From positions 129,001 to 193,000 of the forward strand of contig NW_013655111.1 of NCBI RefSeq assembly GCF_000499385.1: a stretch of DNA of 64,000 bases, read 5' to 3'. A program made the position numbers and the translations under genes. Position 1 is the stretch's first letter, and the number at the start of each line of letters is the position of its first letter. Of this stretch, positions 11,161 through 24,300 are shown piece by piece. The stretch is from Eimeria necatrix. Its lineage: Eukaryota > Apicomplexa > Conoidasida > Eucoccidiorida > Eimeriidae. The notes beneath the pieces were generated by a model, which was given only the letters and a program-made list of their open reading frames with translations, was not told the DNA's origin and did not search any database.

Positions 11161-13873
11161 TCTTAACACAAATTCACATTTTACGAGTCATCATTGTTAT
11201 TTGATGCTAGCACTTCGGCTAAATGCCGACACGTTTTTGTCGATTGATGGAGTGCTAATTCACTACCCTGTGGACAAGTGCGTATGTATATGGAGCAAAA
11301 GCAAACACCATGAAATGTATGGAACAGTATAGGTAAGTTTCAAATGTTTTTGAGTAGTGACAGAAAAGAGCCCCCGAAGGGTACAAGGGAGTACCTGTGT
11401 ACACCTTCAAGAATATTTGCAATGACGGATGTAGGTACGTTTACCGTCTCCTGGTGTATTCGCCAGTGCACATGCATTATGCAGTGAAGAGCGTTCTTCC
11501 CACAAAGAGTCACTCCAAGCATTTTAAGCGAACGAAAATATTCACCTTTGCTTGTCAAACAGTTGTTTGAACAACTTATTCCACCGGGGAAAAAATCTGC
11601 TACTATAGCCATTTGACAATGCGTGCGTACAAAACACCTCGCGAACGTGCTCCAACTCCAACTGTACGCCAAGCAGTTCCCAATCTTAGCTACAATGCAG
11701 TTGTCACCTTTGTGACATGTGAAAATTGGCACTCTCTTGTTCTTCAACCTGCCGTATTTAGTGCAGCAGTTGGCTACGGCACCGCCCCATTTTTGTCTGC
11801 GAGTAAGAGGGCGAATGCGTAGCACAGCTCAGAAGCGGCACAGGGGTTCGGACAATGTGGTACTTCTTCAAGAAAGGGGAAGTCATCGCTACTCCATGAA
11901 GCAGTAGAGCTCCCTCTAGGTAAGTAGTTTAGCTGGAATCAGACGAGGAAGATGGCAAGCAGCCTCCAGCCCCCTCAAGAAGATGTTCGTGAGTGCCGCT
12001 CTTGCGGCTGACAAATATCCCAACTGTTGGATGCAGCACGCCTGTACTTGCACGTGGACAGGGAATTTATCTTTCGGTGAATTCGTCAGTCTTAGGATCG
12101 GCGGTATTTTTGCCTGCGCTATTGCTTAGCCTCGAAAAGCGGGAAGAAAGAGCACAGAACGCACATGCAACGCAATTGTTCTCAGTCCCGTAGATGCCAC
12201 TATTGGTGTTTCCGCCGCGAGAAGGCAGAGGCGATCCTGTCTCAGAGTTTAAGTGATGCGCGGGAGCAATTGCTGTTTAGGGCTGTTTTCTCCGGCCCAG
12301 GTACGGGGGAAACTGAATGGGCAAAGACCGGTCGTCAAAATGGAACAACCGCAGCAGGCGATGTTCCACATCGGAATGCTGCGCCGCAGCTACAGCTAGC
12401 TAATCGGGGGAATCGGGGAGATGCTTCCATGAAAGCTTGCTACATGCTGCAAAATTTCACTATTTTGGAGTAGATCAGCACTGTATGCATGTGTGCAAAC
12501 ATGTTGCTTTCTACGAAATGACAACTCGCGCACTACTGTTGACACTGCAGTATGGTATCCTTAGCCTTCCCTGGAGTGCTGCAAAATGCTTAAAAGAGGG
12601 ATCTGTTCCTACAGCTGAAACGCTTCACTTTTGGTGGAATCTAGGGGCCTCCTCAATTTATTTTATATCAAATGGGGAATGCTTGTTACTTGTTTAAGTC
12701 GGCCTTTGGCACGCTCATTGTGCAAAGAAGTTTTCATCTGCTTCATGATCACAAAGAGTATACGGTATGAAGGGACGCGCACATATTTTTTTTGGTACAT
12801 TCATGTGTAAGTGCTTAATCCATCCAGCCATACAGTAACGAAAGTTGGCACACAGATGTGCACATACCCATAAGAGTTGCCTTTCGAGGGAAAAAAGACT
12901 GTGGGGGTAACAAAAAACAATCGAGCAGAAAGTGATATATCAAGCAGTTGTTAGCACAGAGACAGACTAGTTTTGGAGCTCTCCTCTCCGTAGTGGAGTT
13001 GCACATCGCGTGTACCTGCAGGAACTGCAACTGCAGAAGAGCAGAAAAAAATAAGTAAAAACGCAAACATTACAAACTTTGAATAAAAGAAAGACATGCA
13101 TGACATGCAATGAAAAACTCGCGTTAAACCTTCTATGCCCTCTGGCCATTCTGAGGGTCACTTCATGCAGCTGGGGCTCGTCGGCAGCGGCGGCTTTCCG
13201 GAACACACGAGGGAAACAACAATAAGCGAACCGATAAGAATGAAGAAACGAGTTTTTGCCGACTTCCCTCGTTTATTTTAGACTTTTTGTTTCTTAATTA
13301 CTTCTATTTTGACCGTTTTCCCCTTTTCCCGTCCTCTAGCCCTTCGTTTGCGCGTGACCGCTCTGGACAATGCCACGGACAAACCTGTGCATATCACAGG
13401 GAACAGCCAGAATGGAGATCATGCTTTTCTCTGTGGACTGCTAAGCTGCAAAACACTGTGCACTAGGCTGTACACCTCGGGGTTTTGGCTGTGCTTTCGC
13501 TACTTGGTTGAATGGCACGATAAACGACAGGGCTGATTCGTCATTTTGGGGCTACTCATGGAGTGTGTTCAGTTTTCACTCCCTTTACATTTGTCTTAGA
13601 CTCACACTTAAAATTTGATAGTAAAAATTAGGCAAAAAGGCTGCTTTTCTTTCCATGCATCGTCCACAACACGGACAGCAGAAGCAACAATTACACTTGC
13701 ACCTGTAAAAACAGTGCTCCTCAGCTAAAATCCGGGTTTGGGACTGCGTTTCAGTCAGACCAAAGCTAATAGCAATATTTCTTGCAGTAACAAAGGGCAG
13801 CATCAGCAGTTGAAGCAGCAGCAGCGAGCGTCTCCCAGGAGCACCAGCTGTAGCGGCAGCAAGAACTCCAGCC

Positions 13874-16800
13874 ATGTTGTTGAGCCTACCTGAAGTCGAC
13901 GCCACGCGGTTCTCTCCCTCTGTCAACTTCAGCCCTGAGGCAGCAGCAACTGCGGCAGGCAGTTCACCATCCCCTGTTCCTGCAGATGCAGCAGACAGGG
14001 CAGCGGTGCCAGCAGCAGCTGGTGCTGCGCCTGCAAAAGCAAAACATAACCTATGGAAATTCGTTCCCTTCGGAAGCAAATGTCTACCTGCTTTTGGATG
14101 GAGCAGGTAAGCACTGAAGCGCCGCAGGATAGCTGCATCTCCGCCACAGCAGAGACGCTTTCTTTATCGCTGCCTCTGCGATGCTGCTGCAGGAACCGCA
14201 AGTCGCAGAAGGGCCAGCAACAACAGCGGCAACCACAGCGGCAGGGAGCGCAGAAAAAGCAGCAAGAGGCGGCATATGAGGGGCTTGCTAATTCCCAAAT
14301 CCCACAGAAACAGACACGACTGCAGCAACAGCTCCAAGCGCAGCAGCTTCAGGAACAGCTGTGCCACCAGGATCAGCAGCCGAAGCAGCAGCAATCCACC
14401 AAGCAGCAGCACCTGCAACTATCACAAGATCACCAAGAAAAGCGTCTGCCGGTGCTTTGGGGGACAAGTGGCACCGCTGGTCTCACCACCCCTTGCATTG
14501 GCGCTGGAAGCAACAGCAACAGCAGCGGCGGCAAGAGTTCCAGCAGAAACAACAGCTCCGCAGCGGCAGGAGGCTACAACTTTTCCACCCCTGGGACCCC
14601 TGGATACAGCAGCAGTGGCAGCAACCGCAGTAGCAGAAGTGTCTGCAGCTGCAGCAGCAACAATGGCAGCAGCTCGTCGCACTCGCTGCCGCGCTTGTCT
14701 GTGGACGGCACAACATCAGGGCCATGCTGCGTGGGAAGTTCCTTATCGCCCAGATCCCTGATATGTAGCTGCAGTAGCAGCAGCAGCAGCTGCTGCTACA
14801 ACAGGGGTGCCAACACCAATTCAACGCTACTGCGAGAGGGTGCTGCTGCAGCCAGGGAAGCAGTAGGTTCTGGTGCTGGTGCTGCTAACATGGTGGTACG
14901 CAAGACAGTTGAAGGAAGTGCAGAAGCGGTACCATCATGCTACCCTCGAGCTGCGCCATTGCTCTCAGCAGTAGCAGCGGCAGGAGAAATTAATTCTGCT
15001 ACTTCCCCGGCAGCTGATGCTGCTGCGGCCGCTGGTGCTGATTCTAGTATACCCGCAGCAGCAGCGATGATGCCTCCCACTAAAGAGATGGTGGAGAAAG
15101 GAAGTGCGCAAGTGCAGCTAAAGGCTGCAGCAGCATCGCCACCTGAGGTACAACGGCAAGTGAAGCTCAGAGCAGCAGAAACTGCTGGAAGTATAATTGG
15201 AGCAGCAAATGCTGCGGACGAATGGGAGGGCCCTGACCTATTTCCTGCACCATCCTACAAACCAGACCGCAACAGGCCACCTGAAGAACAGCAGCAGCAG
15301 CAGAAACAGCAAGACCACCAGCAGCAAAGAAAGAATCTTAGAGGCGCAGTTAACCGACCCACGTCTTCCGTCTCCCGCGGGACGGAGTCCACCGGCGCCT
15401 CAGCAGCAGCATCAACAGCACCAGCAGCACCGGCGCAGGCAAGCAAAATAGCGTCGGCAGGAATGGCTGAAAGTGAATTTCTGCCCCGTCCGGCAAGCTG
15501 GGCAGATACAGAGTTGAAAATGCCCACCTCAGCAAGTGTGCTGCAAAGCATGCAGCAACAGAAGCTGCACAGACACCTGGAGGAGCCAGAACCACCAACT
15601 TTGCCGCTACTCGGCGGTGCCGCCGGCACAGCACAGCTTGAGCCCGGCTTTTCTTTCTCCCCTGCTGCTGCTGCTACTTCACAGGAAGCAGAGCACAGCT
15701 TTGGCCAATGCCGCGGTAGCGATAAGGAGAGTAACTCTAGCAACAGTAACCCTACAACCGTCCCAACGGGTGGTCACTGTGAGGCCTTATCTACCGGGCA
15801 AGCTGCTATGAATGTGCTTTCTGCCGCTACTTCTCCTGATGCTGCTGATGCGGTGCCTTGCATCGCAACTTCCACGGCAGACAAAGAAGCTGCGGAGGAG
15901 AGTCGAGACCAAGAAGGTCGCAAACAGGCGCAAAAACAGCATCAGCGTGCTGTTGGTAAGACAAATCCAACAATGGCTTCAGTGGTGTCAATGCAACAGG
16001 AGCCGAAACAGCTGTACCAGCAACAAAAGAAGCAATATCAGCAGCAGAGTCTCTGCGTTTCGCCAGTGTTAAAGGACGAGGCTCAGCAGGTGCACCTGCC
16101 GCCAAGCTGTGCGTCTAGCAGTCCTAGAGGCTATCATGCCGACCATTCTACTGCCGGCGCTTCCGCTGCTGTTGCTGCAGTGGAGATTGCTGCAACAGTG
16201 GTGGATGTTGCTGCTGCAACTGCGGCTGCCACAGTTGGGCCCCCAGCTGGAGCCCTTGTTTCCTCTGTGGCACAGAGCCTCAACGCCTTCCTTACTAAGG
16301 GACCTCCAGGATGCAGTATAAGGACGCCTCGTAGGCAGAAGCTGCAACAAAAGCAATTGCTTGAGCCGCAGCTGCATGAACAGCAGCATCAAGAGCAGCA
16401 GCTGCACCAGGTGCAGGCGCAGCAGCAGCACAAGACGCAGCTGCAGCGTGCCGCTTCGCTGCTACATAGCTTCAGCCACTCCCCGCACCAGTCGCAACAG
16501 CGCAGTGCCCAAGAAGAGCCGATGCACCCGTATTTCTTGCAGCGGCAGCAACTGCAGCACTTGGGCGTCCAGCAGGAGCTACTGGGGCAAACTGCGCCTT
16601 CCTCCTCCCCGTCCACAGCAAACTTGCATGCATACTGCGAGCTGCAGCAACCGACTGCATGCGGTCTGTACCAAAGGCAGCAACAGCAATACCAACTGCA
16701 ACAGCAGCAGCATGAGCTCCTGCTGCAGCGACAGCACGTGCCAGCACCCCACGGGCCCCCGACTGGCACGTACGCCACCACAAGAGCAGAGTCCCCAAGA

Positions 16801-18396
16801 AGGCTTCAGCAGAGGTTTTTAACTTTTAGTAAACAGAAACAGCTGCAACAACAACAACAACAAAGGCACCAGCTGCTGCCGGGACAGACACAACAGCAAC
16901 AAGAACACCAATCGCAGCAACAGCAGGACGTGCAGCCGCAGCTCCCGGTCGAGAAGCCTCGGACCTTTTTCGGCGTTCGCCTTTCTGCAGAAGCAGAAGC
17001 CGCTGCAGCGAATGCAGCAGGAGCAGCAGCAGCAGCAGCAGAAGCTCGTCCGATAAGCAGGCGTAGCAGCAGCCAGCCACTTTTTCCCGTATCCGTCAAT
17101 GGACAGCAGCAGCAGCAGCAGGATTCACCAGAGGTTAAGTTGCCTGAAGCCAGCAGACAGCAGCACGTGCAACGGCAATGTGTCTTTGTGAATCCGGTGC
17201 ATGAGGATCCTGTGGGCCAGAGATATGACCCCTGCAATAATACGTGTGCCGAAGGGCACTCCAACAGGGCAGTAGGAGCGTCCTTTACTTCTACTTTAGA
17301 AACGCCCACTCAGCCCTTCAAAGCGCTCGATGAAACCTTTTCTGAAGCCTCTGAATTGGCTCTTCCTGGTACACCCAAACGGGCTTCCAATGGAGATTCC
17401 AGCGCAGTTCCTATAGAAGTTCCTGTGGAGACCCCAACTGAAGAGCCATCTATGTCTCCAGTCGTTGCCTCTGCTATTTATGGTAATGGCTACAGCGTTT
17501 CAGCGTGTGACAAAAATTATTTGACTGCTGCTAGTGGACGGTTGTCTCCTGCCGGGAAGCAGGCTGCAGAGGCTTCTCGTCGCGCCATGTTGCTGCGAAA
17601 AAACTCGCAGGCTTCTTTGCTACAGATATGTGGAGCGGCTAATCAGGAGCAGCAGCAGCTGCAGGTGCCTGACAGGCAGTTGCAGCAGCAAGCACGCTGG
17701 GAGACTGGGGGCACTCATAATGTCCCTTTGGCAGCTGCAGCAGCAGCAGAAGCCTCAACGACGGTACCACAGCAGAAACAGGCAGCACTTCATGAGGCAA
17801 AGCCACACGAAGCGAGCATTGGCAGCACGCATGTATGTTCGGGTCTATCAACAGCAAGCAGCAGCAGCAGTATCAGCCGCAGCGCCCTTACCCCACAGCT
17901 GCCTCACCCCTCGCGCCGGGCCCCTTTCCGCTTGCAGCAGCCCACAACAGACACTGATTTAGCAGCAGCAGGGCCCTTTTCATCTCTATCACTATCACCA
18001 TCCTCGTCATCGCAAGCGCCTTCTGGAGCTTCAGGAGTGGCAGGAGCAATAGGACCGTCAGGAGCAGCGACAGAGCGTCCTTCCACCCCAGTGCGCGCTG
18101 AGCGTTTGCGTAAGCACCTGGAGCAGTTGAAAGAGCGCGGGGAGCTGCGAGTGGACAATTTTCCTGCAGCGGAAGTGGCAGCACTGATACGGAACACAAA
18201 AGTGGAGAGGGAGGGCCCCTTTCAGGTGTACGTACTTGACAAAGAATGGAAGCTGGGCTGCAGCAAATTAGACAAGGAGTGGCCCCTCAAGATGCTGCAG
18301 AACACGAAGGAAGGGATTAAACTGCACAGAGAAATCAACAAGCTAATCGACATAGCCAAGCAAATACAGTTGCAGAAGCCGCAATCACACGGCTAA
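13874..18396 (+). CDS. Large Gln/Ala/Ser-rich protein with charged C-terminal domain, function unknown
   Basis: Two-exon model: 13874-14106, then 14193-18396, about 1,478 residues. The first exon has an Ala/Pro-rich start ending NLWKFVPFGSKCLPAFGWS; donor AG|GTAAGC (phase 2) and acceptor TGCTGCAG|G (phase 2) join exactly into the long frame. An alternative start at the ATG at 14053 would keep the long frame unspliced. Nearly the whole protein is low complexity: CAG triplets read as Gln, and, where the repeat slips, as Ser or Ala. No enzymatic motif is seen. The last about 100 residues are different: charged, free of repeats and likely helical (RAERLRKHLEQLKERGELR, VYVLDKEWKLGCSKLDKEW, LHREINKLIDIAKQIQLQK). 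This suggests a real folded or coiled-coil domain held by selection. I do not recognise the family. The run of poly-Gln could mark a nuclear or scaffold protein, but that is a guess. Confidence 0.7.
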
Positions 18397-20149
18397 TGAG
18401 CATACAGCACACGCCTACAAGGGCTGCTGATCCAGAATACGCGGCTTGTGGTGCTGCTGTAGCTGCAGAACTTGGTGGTGCTGAATAGGCAGAAATGATG
18501 ATGCGACCAAATACCTTTGATCCCACTGCTCTGACAGCTGCAGCTGATGTTGCTGCTGTATGCTTTTCTTGCTGCATTTGCTGCTATTGCTCTTGGCGAT
18601 TGCTGCAGCAGGCTGCTTTCGCCGCAGCTTTGATCTGTTGGATTCAATCCGTTTCAAAGGTGGTCAAGGATGAGCCGCTTACTTGAACTCTAAGCAGCCA
18701 GAAGCGGCAGAAAGGGCCGGAGCTCAAGTGGAAGCAGCAGCCGTAATGGGAGTTGTGCGCATCCCTCTTTTCCGGCCTTTATCGCAGTGTTTTTTCTTTG
18801 AGTATTTTTGTCCGTGCAGATTGCCGAACTTTTTCGCTTGTTTGTAGATTTGCCTTCTACCCAATTTTTTTTGCATTTGCTCAACTTTGCTTTAATGTAC
18901 GCATTGGTAGCGTTATGCTATCGTTAATTTCCTGTCTTCCCGCTCTTCGTGGCCCTCTTTGCAGCGCTGCAGCTATTGCCGCCCCTCAGAAGCTTCCAGC
19001 TCCATGCCGTTGTTACTTTTGCTGCTACTGCCGACACGTTTGCGGTTATAGCCGATACTGATACTACTGCCATATCCACTGCGTCGGGCGCTGCTGTGGC
19101 TAACGGTAAAAGTTCACTTATTCTCTGGCTGTTTGACTCGTTGCCTCTCGTGTTGTTTAGGACAAAATTCGTGGCAATAAATTAACCTGAAGCTATGTTT
19201 GTTAAATTTAAATGGTCCCTTTGCCTGCTTGCCTTCTTGCCCACTCCTCTGTTTGACGGCACGCCCGGCACGCCCTTGTATATATGTTCGCTTTCCGGTA
19301 TATGCGCTTATTTTTTCAGCTGCTTGCTTGCCTATTTATATAGATGGGTGATTTGTTTGTTGCTGTATCCCCTACATACGTAGGGACTCAGCGGCACTCA
19401 CACATCAACAAGGCTGCAAGTGAACGCACAAACACAAGGGGGGCAAAGGAAAAGTACAAAGGGGTTGTTGCTAATTAGGATAGTAAAAGTTCTTAAATGA
19501 GAAATTTGACCCCACATAGCAGATAGCTCCGCTTTATCAGAGAATCCGGTCAAGATTCGCTCACTGTCCAGAAGACTTACGAACGTCACATACGATTCGT
19601 GGCTGACGCAGAAAATCATAGAAGCAATGCAGAGGCTATTTTACTCCTTCTGTAGTGTACACTTTGCTGTGCTGGATCTCGACTACCCAATTCTGTGTTC
19701 ACATTTGTACTTGTTTCTGGTGTATTTGTTGGTCGAGGCTCTCTTGATTATTCACATTCTACTCGAGTTTTGCTATGTCTGTGCATTTGGATTTGTTCGT
19801 ATCTATTTGATTTGATTATTTGCGCGTGTGCGTGTCTTTTGTGCTTTGTCTACCGCTAAAGTTATTCGCCGTTGTACTGCTGCCATTACTGCCTGCATCC
19901 ATCACTCCCAGACAGTAGTTGTGAACAATCTACAGTGCACGAGCATTTCTATATATTTAGTCGGTAATGGTAGCTTTCCCCTGATAATTCATGTTGTTAA
20001 CCCAAAGTCCGGAACTCTCCAGACTTCACACCCTCAGCCCTACGCTCCTCCGGCCCCATAACTGAGCCTTCGAGCCTGCACCCCTAGCTTTGAAACATAA
20101 CCATATTTAAGCCTATGGAGAGTCCTGCACACGTTCTCCCAGAGACGTT
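18397..20149. other. Intergenic region, T-rich
   Basis: No gene supported. From about 18750 to 19900 the plus strand is rich in T and pyrimidine with short frames only. It separates the plus-strand low-complexity gene from the 3' end of minus-strand gene A, so it should hold the 3' untranslated parts of both. No clear terminator or RNA gene was seen. Confidence 0.5.
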
Positions 20150-21360
20150 CTAGGACGATCTCTGTGGTGCCCCTCGAGGGGCGCCTTGTGGTTCGCCACG
20201 TAGGTCCCCTCTTGGCGCCCCCATAGAGCAACTTTTGGTAGGCCCCCGCTGTGGCCCTTGGCCTTTTTGTTCACTTGTTGTTGTATGTTTTACCTTTTCC
20301 ACTTCTAGATCTGCCTTTGAGAAGCACGCTGTTTGCAAAGAACTCTTTGAAGGTGGCTCGTACAATGACCCTTTCTGGGAGGCCTCATCGCGCGACGTTC
20401 CGTGAACAGAACTCTTAGTGTTGCTGCTTTTCCGGTCTGGAGACGAAGAGAAGGGAGTAGAGAGATAGCGAAAGAGGAAGAACAACAACTCCACGAATAC
20501 TATGAGGCCGAACGAAAAAGCAACAGCAGCAGCAAAAGCACCTACGGGTTCTCTCGGCGAAAGAACATCCCCAGTATGGGGAGGAATCTTGCTCTGAAAC
20601 ACAATGAAATAGACCAAGAGATTGCACGCCCATTATGACTGCGCTGTGCAAGGTTTGACGCCGGATCTTGGGCTTCAGGGTTTAGGTTTTCAGGCCTGCA
20701 TTGTAGGGCTTGTCTGACCGCAAACACTTTGATTGCGTGGTCAATATCGTGCATGGTCTGCTTAGAGAACCTGAAAGGTTCAACACCATGCTGGATTAAC
20801 TTTTGTGCTTGTTGTGCAGGCAAAGAAGAGAAAGGGACAGAAACAGGCAGAGAAAGAGCAGCGTTGTAGCAGCCCGCCCACATCTGGTGAAATAGGCACA
20901 CCAGCACGTCATCCTCCCTCATACCCTGAATGACAAGTACAATTATTTGTTCCACATTAGCCCTGAATCTACAAGCGGAAGACACATACGCAGCATGCTA
21001 ACTAAGTCCTGCAAGACAGTGAGTTTCATCTCTTACCAACCATAGAAGCTGAGCTGTTGGAGTCTATGTACAAGAATAACCTTACAGAGGCACCCATATA
21101 TTCCTGCTCATTTAAATTGCACTCAGGATTCACTTCTCTAAATTTGTGGACATAGGGCTTGGGTTTTGGGGACTTCGGTGCAACCATCAGGATGCTGGGC
21201 TGTGTGTGCGGGTCTCTAGCATAGGGTTTACGTGCTGAGGAGCTTTGTTCCTAGCTAGTTGCTGGAAGTTCGGTTTATGTTGTCCCATATATTCCTTAAC
21301 AAGCTGAAGGCAGGAGAAGGCTTTTTCCTCTTTCTCCACATATGACAGGCGGAGCTCCTT
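20150..21360 (-). CDS. Gene A: multi-exon membrane protein, paralogue of gene B, function unknown
   Basis: Exons read right to left. About 21354-21231 holds KELRLSYVEKEEKAFSCLQL, after acceptor TTTTCTTCAG. About 21138-21030 holds NPECNLNEQEYMGASV and RLFLYIDSNSSASMV, with a GTAAGA donor. A short exon may lie near 20990. Exon 20925 to about 20710 follows acceptor GTCATTCAG and holds the module LVCLFHQMWAGCYNAALSLP...EPFRFSKQTMHDIDHAIKVFAV. Exon 20593-20150 follows acceptor GTGTTTCAG and holds a strong membrane segment (AFAAAVAFSFGLIVFVELLF) then a Ser/Lys- and Gly/Pro/Arg-rich tail to the stop. The module recurs in gene B at 29314-29541 with about 55-60% identity and the same upstream splice position, so both are real exons. 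The 5' end and signal peptide were not found. A type I membrane protein with a cytoplasmic tail is my inference; I do not recognise the family. Confidence 0.55.
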
Positions 21361-24300
21361 CCTGAAGAAAAAGGAAAAAGTAGAAACTAAAATGCAGTGG
21401 CAAGCGTATGATTGATATTGTACATGTAGGGGTTTTGACTGACCCAGCACGCGGTATGGCTTGACTGCATAGGCTTTAGAATTTAGGGTAGTACAAAAGG
21501 CACAGGGGATTTAGGTATTGGGTGAATGGTCAAGTAAAAAATGCCAAATTTAGGGGTTTTACGTCTTTAAGCTTAGGGCTCATAGTTCTAAATTTAAAAT
21601 TTACTCTATCCTTTCTTCTTCTCTCACTGGATGAGGCAAATCATTGCCAGGGTATAGAGCATAAAGGGCGCTGTCGAGCCTTGCTGCTTCTCGTTCGGAT
21701 GAGTAAAGCGATTCAAGGAGGCTATTTTCTTCCATTTTAAGTAGATAAAAGGCAATTTCGACTAGTGTGCAGGCTTTAGGTTTCGTGGCTGCTGGGCTAC
21801 GCCTTTAGTAACTGCTGCGCATTCTCATCAATAAACCCCATGGCAAGTCATGAACAGTTGGAGTACAGATAGAGCACCAAGGAAGGCCCGCTGACGCTGC
21901 GTGTGATTCCGGGGATGATCCTTATGCTGGTTCTGGTAGTAAATTTAGGGCATCAGCTGGAGCTAGTTTGCTTTTGCTGTTATTTTCACTCTTGCTGTTT
22001 GCTCCTGCTGCTGGTTTGTCGCGTTTGGTCCCTCTCTCAAACGACGCTGAAGATTAATTTGGAGGGACACAAAGCACAAGGAATAAAATCTAGAGTTTTT
22101 GATCAAATAAAAATGACAAATTTTAATCCCCAGGATCGGAATGTGGGCGGGAGATAGTGACAGCGGCTCGCTTGTCGGCTGCAGCCTTCGTCCGGTGACT
22201 CGCAATCTTGCAGCTAAAAACTGCAGAATTTCCATTGAAAAAAGCTCAAAAATAATCTATAAAGTATTTAAACTAAATATAAAGGGAAAATGTTAACAAT
22301 GGGGGGATTCTGAATATCGCCTTGCTCCGAGACTTCGTCCTTCGTCCTTCTTCAGAGCGACAGCCGATCAGTTCATGAGTCGCTGATTTCACAAGTTAAA
22401 CTGAACCAAGTCAGGCTCACGAAGAGACTAAACAAAGCTATTTATTTTATTCACCATTTTGCAAAGGCTGCTGTGAGTTTCCAGTTGGCACGTTGGAGTG
22501 CTTGCATGTGATGGATACCATGCTTGCATGTGACCTGTCTCTCCAAATCTTCTTCTCCAATCAAATAAAAAGCAATAACGCCCCATACAAACTTGAAAAA
22601 CGCCCTCCAAATTGCTGTTTCACATCGGAGAGAGGGTACAACCGAAGAAATGGCGAGCAAACTGCATCGTCAGCAAACACCTCCTAAACCTTGGAGGATA
22701 CTGCGCAAGTTATGATAAGCGAAGCCCAGCTTGATTCAAAAACATTTTCCCGTGTCCACACAACTTTGGTGTATTTCATGTCATCGTGCTGAGCTGCCTT
22801 GGTCTCTTGACTTAAACAAAAAGCACAACTTAAGCCTGGGATTTATAACGAGCAACAAAAAGTATTGCAGTCTTTTCGCGACCCTGGCCCAAAAGCGCGA
22901 AGAAAAATTCTGCTCAATATGAGCGCACGTTCGTCACCAAATCTTGGCCTTACGACTTGGCACACGGAGTTCAGAAGCTTCCAGGGCTCCGGCTTTTCCC
23001 GTGCTTACGCACATATATAGCTTAAACGTGGGTATGCTGTCTTGTTAACTACCCGGAACAACCTCCAAGCTTGATGCTTTTCTGCAGCCTATAGTGAACC
23101 TGTGTTTTAGGCTGCAGCTGCTGCTACTGCTGCTGTTGCTGCGGTTGCTGTTGCTGCTGCGGTTGCTGTTACTGCTGCGGCTGTTCTAGCTGCTGCCGTG
23201 GCTGTTATTGCTGCTGCGGAGCTTGCTTTTGCTGTTGTTGCTGCTGCTATTGCTGCTGTAGCTAATAATTCTGTTGGTGTAGGCTCTATTCTTGCTGCCG
23301 CTTTTGCTGTTCCTGTCAACTATTGTCGGCATTCCGCAAGCTTTAAGTCAGCACCCTTTACGGCTGTTTGCCACTACAGTCTGGGTTTGAGAGCGCTGCT
23401 CTGCTGCTGCGCCTTGTGATTTTTGGTTTCGGTGCCACATACTAAAATATGTAATTTAGAAAATGCGACTCCACGAAAAATTTTTAACGCCGCCGTAGAG
23501 TTGCTGGCAACGAAAAAGATGCGACAGGGCATTCTTAAATCAGGCTTGCTCTTGTGTTCCACAAACGCGGTTGACGAGGGATCTGGAGTTCCACATTAAT
23601 CTAAAGTGCTGCATTTGGTTGTATTTCGTGCATAGGGAATGTGCTCTTGCAATAAATTGTCAAGATGATTTGAGTTCGTACAACCAACCTGCAAATGCTG
23701 TTCAATCTCCACATAAAACTTTGGCCACGAATATGGCTTGTGCTGCTTAGAACAAGGTTGTAAGAGGGCTCGTGCATAGTCTAGCGTTGTGGATGCTACC
23801 TGTTGCTGCAGCTACCGTTGCAGTTGTTGCCGCTGACATCATGTTAGTGCTAATGTGTCCGCTTCTGACTGCCCTGTGTGGTACTAAGCGCTGGCTGGAA
23901 CCTCAGAACTTTCTAAAAGCCGGAGAATTCTGCTTTAAAAGTGCCTAAGAACGCTTAAAGAAACTCTTTGAGAGCTGCAAGCCGTTACCAGTCATGCAGG
24001 GAATGCCCGCAGCCCTGAAATGCAACTAGGTGGGGGGGCAGAAGATATGTATATGTAGACGTATGTAGTATTTAAAATGTTATAAATGCACTACGGTGCA
24101 CATTCATGCTTCGTGATTCCGTAAATTGGACTCGAGTGTAGTCGACGTCATGGCATTTTGGGTGAACCGCTGTAGCACTATGCGCCGGATGTTCTTCCGG
24201 CCCCGTGGAGCACTACGTCATGCTTCGATTTGATTAAAAAAATATTTGCTAACACTGAATAATCAAGCGGTAATTTGGAGCCTAGTTAAGGCTGTCTGCA

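Larger units (their letters stand above)
3877..13873. other. Gene-poor stretch, no supported gene
   Basis: About 10 kb in which I find no reading frame with family similarity, consistent splice sites or convincing codon use. Frames are short (under about 170 codons) and overlap on both strands. The part next to the KH gene (3877-4230) may hold its promoter and 5' leader. Segment 5200-6100 is richer in C and A and has short unrelated frames. Around 9340-9640 both strands are open; the plus frame is Ala/Thr/Pro-rich and may be a stray low-complexity exon. Two small tandem duplications lie at 10150-10366 and 11101-11160. A spliced gene with very short exons could be missed here without transcript data. 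Confidence 0.5.

Noticed and set aside
13585..14079. Minus-strand 164-codon frame overlapping the start of the Gln-rich gene
   Set aside because: Cys/Leu-rich with no features, while the plus strand has an exon with an exact phase-matched splice into the long frame.
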